From Planctomycetota bacterium (GTDB lineage: Bacteria > Planctomycetota > Phycisphaerae > WQYP01), in NCBI GenBank assembly GCA_021799715.1, contig JAJYZY010000014.1:1-27107 (forward strand): a DNA stretch of 27,107 bases, given 5' to 3'. This document shows, piece after piece, positions 25,154-27,107 of the stretch. Both the position numbers and the translations under genes were made by a program. Within the stretch, counting starts at the first letter, position 1. Each line of letters opens with the position of its first letter. The notes below the pieces were generated by a model. That model had not been told where the DNA came from. It saw nothing but the letters and a program-made list of their open reading frames with translations, and searched no databases.

Positions 25154-26617
25154 ATGGCTATCGGCGGCATTACGCCCGGCGCATCGGTGGGAGGCTCTGG
25201 GGAAAGTGGAGAACGCACGTACCGACTCCCCTTTACCATCATGACCATCCTGTTTTTCATGTGGGGCTTCATGACTGTTTGGAATGACATTCTCATTCCG
25301 CGCTTCAAGGAAGCCTTCACACTGAACTATTTTCAGGCCATGCTGATTCAATTCGCCTTTTTTGGAGCCTACACCGTTGGCTCGCTGATCTATTATTTGA
25401 TTTCCATGTTTTGGGGCGATCCCATCAACCGCATCGGCTACAAAACCGGCGTGATCATCGGCTTGCTGGTTGCGGCAGGTGGATTTATGTTGTTTTATCC
25501 AGCCGCCATTTTGCTTTCCTATCCATTTTTCCTCATAGCCCTGTTTATCGTCGGGTTGGGATTTGCCATGCTGCAAATCGCCGCCAATCCATACATTACC
25601 ATTCTGGGGCCGGAGCGCACCGCCTCAAGTCGGCTGAATCTGTCGCAGGCGTTTAATTCCTTTGGCACCACCATCGGCCCGATTATCGCGGGTTGGCTGA
25701 TCTTCAAGGTGTTTAACGGTCCGGGCAGCCATGGGGCGCAGTCCGTGAAGATTCCGTATTTGTGCGTGGGTGGAGTGTTTCTGATCCTGGCGGTCTGTTT
25801 TATCTTCGCGCATCTGCCGAGCTTCACCAATACTGAACATATTACCCGCGGGGCCGGAGCACTTAAGCACCCGCACACGGTTCTGGGCATGCTGGCGATT
25901 TTCATGTATGTCGGCGGCGAGGTATCCGTGGGCAGTAATATCATAAACTTCTTGAACCTGCCCAAGCTCGGCGGACTGAGCCATGAAGCGGCATCCAAGT
26001 TTCTCTCGTTTTACTGGGGCGGCTTGATGATTGGTCGTTTTATGGGTGCCTTTGCGTTAAGCGATGTGCGAAAAATCTTGCGGAACACCGTGGTTGTCTT
26101 GTTGCCAGTGGTCGCGTTCGGCACCATCTGGGTGCTTTCCGGCCGCACCAACGCCCTGCACTACGGCGTGATGCTGCTGGTGATGCTGGTGGCTTTTTTC
26201 CTGGGTGCTTCCAGCCCGCAACGGATGTTGGTTCTGTTCAGCTTTATTATCCTCGCGCTGTTGCTGGCCGGCATATTGTCATCGGGGGCGGCGGCAACAT
26301 GGGCGATACTGGGCATTGGCCTGTTTGATTCAGTCATGTGGTCGAACATTTTTTCGCTCGCCATTGACGGACTCGGTGCGTTGAAAAGTCAGGGATCGTC
26401 TCTGTTGGTCATGGCGATTCTTGGCGGAGCGCTGCTGCCGCCGCTGCAGGGAATTGTGGCGGACCACTTCGGGATACAGTTTTCTTTTATCGTGCCGATG
26501 ATGTCCTACGTCTATATCGCCTTTTATGGCTTATACGGATATCGTGCAGGCAAAGGAAAGCCATCTGAAATTATTGAACCGGCCGGAGATGTATCAGCAC
26601 CCGTTGGCGGGCTGTGA
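25154..26617 (+). CDS. MFS sugar transporter, FHS family (L-fucose/glucose-galactose permease-like)
   Basis: 487 residues with 12 predicted membrane helices. Signature stretches of the fucose-galactose-glucose:H+ symporter (FucP) family: FFMWGFMTVWNDILIPRFKE in helix 1, FFGAYTVGSLIYY, GYKTGVIIGLLVAAGGFMLF, ALFIVGLGFAMLQIAANPYI and RLNLSQAFNSFGTTIGPII, and in the second half YVGGEVSVGSNIINF and FLSFYWGGLMIGRFMGA. It most likely imports a monosaccharide with protons. GAGGA stands eight nt before the ATG at 25154. It is a single-gene unit lying between two pairs of insertion-sequence-like repeats, which suggests acquisition or rearrangement. Confidence 0.92.
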   Translation: MAIGGITPGASVGGSGESGERTYRLPFTIMTILFFMWGFMTVWNDILIPRFKEAFTLNYFQAMLIQFAFFGAYTVGSLIYYLISMFWGDPINRIGYKTGVIIGLLVAAGGFMLFYPAAILLSYPFFLIALFIVGLGFAMLQIAANPYITILGPERTASSRLNLSQAFNSFGTTIGPIIAGWLIFKVFNGPGSHGAQSVKIPYLCVGGVFLILAVCFIFAHLPSFTNTEHITRGAGALKHPHTVLGMLAIFMYVGGEVSVGSNIINFLNLPKLGGLSHEAASKFLSFYWGGLMIGRFMGAFALSDVRKILRNTVVVLLPVVAFGTIWVLSGRTNALHYGVMLLVMLVAFFLGASSPQRMLVLFSFIILALLLAGILSSGAAATWAILGIGLFDSVMWSNIFSLAIDGLGALKSQGSSLLVMAILGGALLPPLQGIVADHFGIQFSFIVPMMSYVYIAFYGLYGYRAGKGKPSEIIEPAGDVSAPVGGL

Positions 26618-26679
26618 TTCCAGTATTATCGCCGTATTCTTACTCGGTGTGGGTTGCACCACGGTTGTCCGTTGCAGTT

Positions 26680-26710
26680 CCGGCCATTACCGGGAAAGGT
26701 ACCGGGCCGG
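26680..26710 (+). terminator. Composite hairpin downstream of the sugar transporter
   Basis: CCGGCC (26680-26685) pairs with GGCCGG (26705-26710), and inside it TACC (26688-26691) pairs with GGTA (26698-26701) around the loop GGGAAA, with a small internal loop between. A strong structure 63 nt past the stop codon, but no T-run follows, so it is only a possible transcript end. Confidence 0.35.
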
Positions 26711-26927
26711 ATGGCCGTGGCCCCGCGCGGCAAGGAACTGCGCATCATTCTCTTCGTGTTTTCAATTGCCGCCCGAGCCAATCGGCCGCAGGTTTCCACC
26801 GCGCGGCTGTATCAACCCCGGCGGAATTGTGTTTAGACCGGCCCGAAGTAAATCTGGTGTGGTAAAACTTGCGCAAGCATGAAGATGGCTGAATCCGCCA
26901 TTGGCGCGGAGAACCGAACCGCACGGG

Positions 26928-26952
26928 CATCCCCGCGTGCCACGCGGGGGTG
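26928..26952. repeat. GC-rich palindromic element
   Basis: CATCCCCGCG (26928-26937), loop TGCCA, CGCGGGGGTG (26943-26952): a 10-bp stem with one G:T pair. No T-run follows, so it is more like a dispersed palindromic repeat than a terminator. Confidence 0.45.
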
Positions 26953-27057
26953 ACATGCGATTTATCATATTTTGAAGAATTCCATGCACCCGCAAACGGC
27001 GATTGGGTTGGCGGCATGTGGGCGGCATGGGCGGCTTGGTGCATTTGGCGGATGTTG

Positions 27058-27102
27058 TGTTTCAATAGAAATGTCACCCCCTTGTTTCAATAGAAATGTC
27101 AC
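27058..27102. repeat. Tandem pair of 20-bp repeats at the right edge, insertion-sequence-end-like
   Basis: Two identical copies of TGTTTCAATAGAAATGTCAC at 27058-27077 and 27083-27102, period 25 bp. On the other strand each reads GTGACATTTCTATTGAAACA, which shares the GACATTT core with the repeats at 24978-25024 in opposite orientation. This resembles the multiple terminal repeats of an IS21-type element; the element body, if any, may lie beyond the window. Confidence 0.55.
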
Positions 27103-27107
27103 GTCTC

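Larger units (their letters stand above)
26618..27107. other. Gene-free region downstream of the sugar transporter
   Basis: 490 nt to the window end. No open frame here shows a domain. It contains a composite hairpin just after the transporter, a GC-rich palindrome at 26928-26952, and the tandem repeat pair at the right edge. Confidence 0.5.

Noticed and set aside
1..27107. CRISPR array, prophage, rRNA operon or defence system
   Set aside because: No regularly spaced repeats with spacers, no phage structural or integrase genes, no rRNA segments and no known defence domains were seen; the two tandem pairs have only two units each.

Overview
The window holds a large [NiFe]-hydrogenase/pyruvate-oxidoreductase gene block on the minus strand (16.8 kb, running off the left edge), followed by unrelated or supporting genes on both strands. 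The organism is a bacterium with fermentative or facultatively anaerobic metabolism: soluble NAD-linked Hox-type hydrogenase, single-chain pyruvate:ferredoxin oxidoreductase and a membrane pyrophosphatase. The gene mix and base composition look compatible with the Planctomycetes/PVC group, but nothing here (no rRNA, no marker protein) proves the taxon; treat that as a guess.

Positions 16812 to 1 (minus strand, read right to left): hypF, hypC, hypD, hypE, hoxE, hoxF, hoxU, hoxY, hoxH, a hydrogenase maturation protease, nifJ-type PFOR, a dihydroorotate-dehydrogenase-like flavoprotein, hypA, hypB, a NifX/NafY-fold protein with a His/Cys-rich tail, and a hotdog thioesterase cut by the window edge. 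Gaps are never more than about 41 nt, many genes overlap by 4 nt (ATGA), and almost every start has a GGAG-like ribosome-binding site, so this looks like one transcription unit. It encodes a complete bidirectional hydrogenase (diaphorase HoxEFU, hydrogenase HoxYH), all six Hyp maturation proteins, the C-terminal protease, and an enzyme that makes low-potential electrons from pyruvate. The simplest reading is a pyruvate-to-H2 (or H2-to-NADH/ferredoxin) redox module.

Positions 16813 to 17449: a divergent intergenic leader with several inverted repeats. Positions 17450 to 21171 (plus): a long K+-independent-type H+-translocating membrane pyrophosphatase followed 32 nt later by a NiCoT nickel/cobalt transporter, which plausibly feeds nickel to the hydrogenase.

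Positions 21211 to 22587 (minus): an exported PhoD-like phosphatase-family protein whose usual metal-ligand motifs are altered. Positions 23003 to 24629 (plus): a small SHOCT-domain membrane protein, a class I SAM methyltransferase and a TlpA/ResA-like thioredoxin. Positions 25154 to 26617 (plus): an FHS-family (FucP-like) sugar transporter, bracketed by two pairs of 20-21 bp tandem repeats (near 24978 and 27058) that look like IS21-type insertion-sequence ends, although no transposase is in the window.

The most interesting items are the His/Cys-tailed NifX-like protein translationally coupled to a HypB that lacks its own nickel-storage region, the physical linkage of Hox hydrogenase with PFOR and a non-pyrimidine DHOD-like protein, the probable PhoD pseudo-enzyme, and the repeat-bracketed transporter segment.
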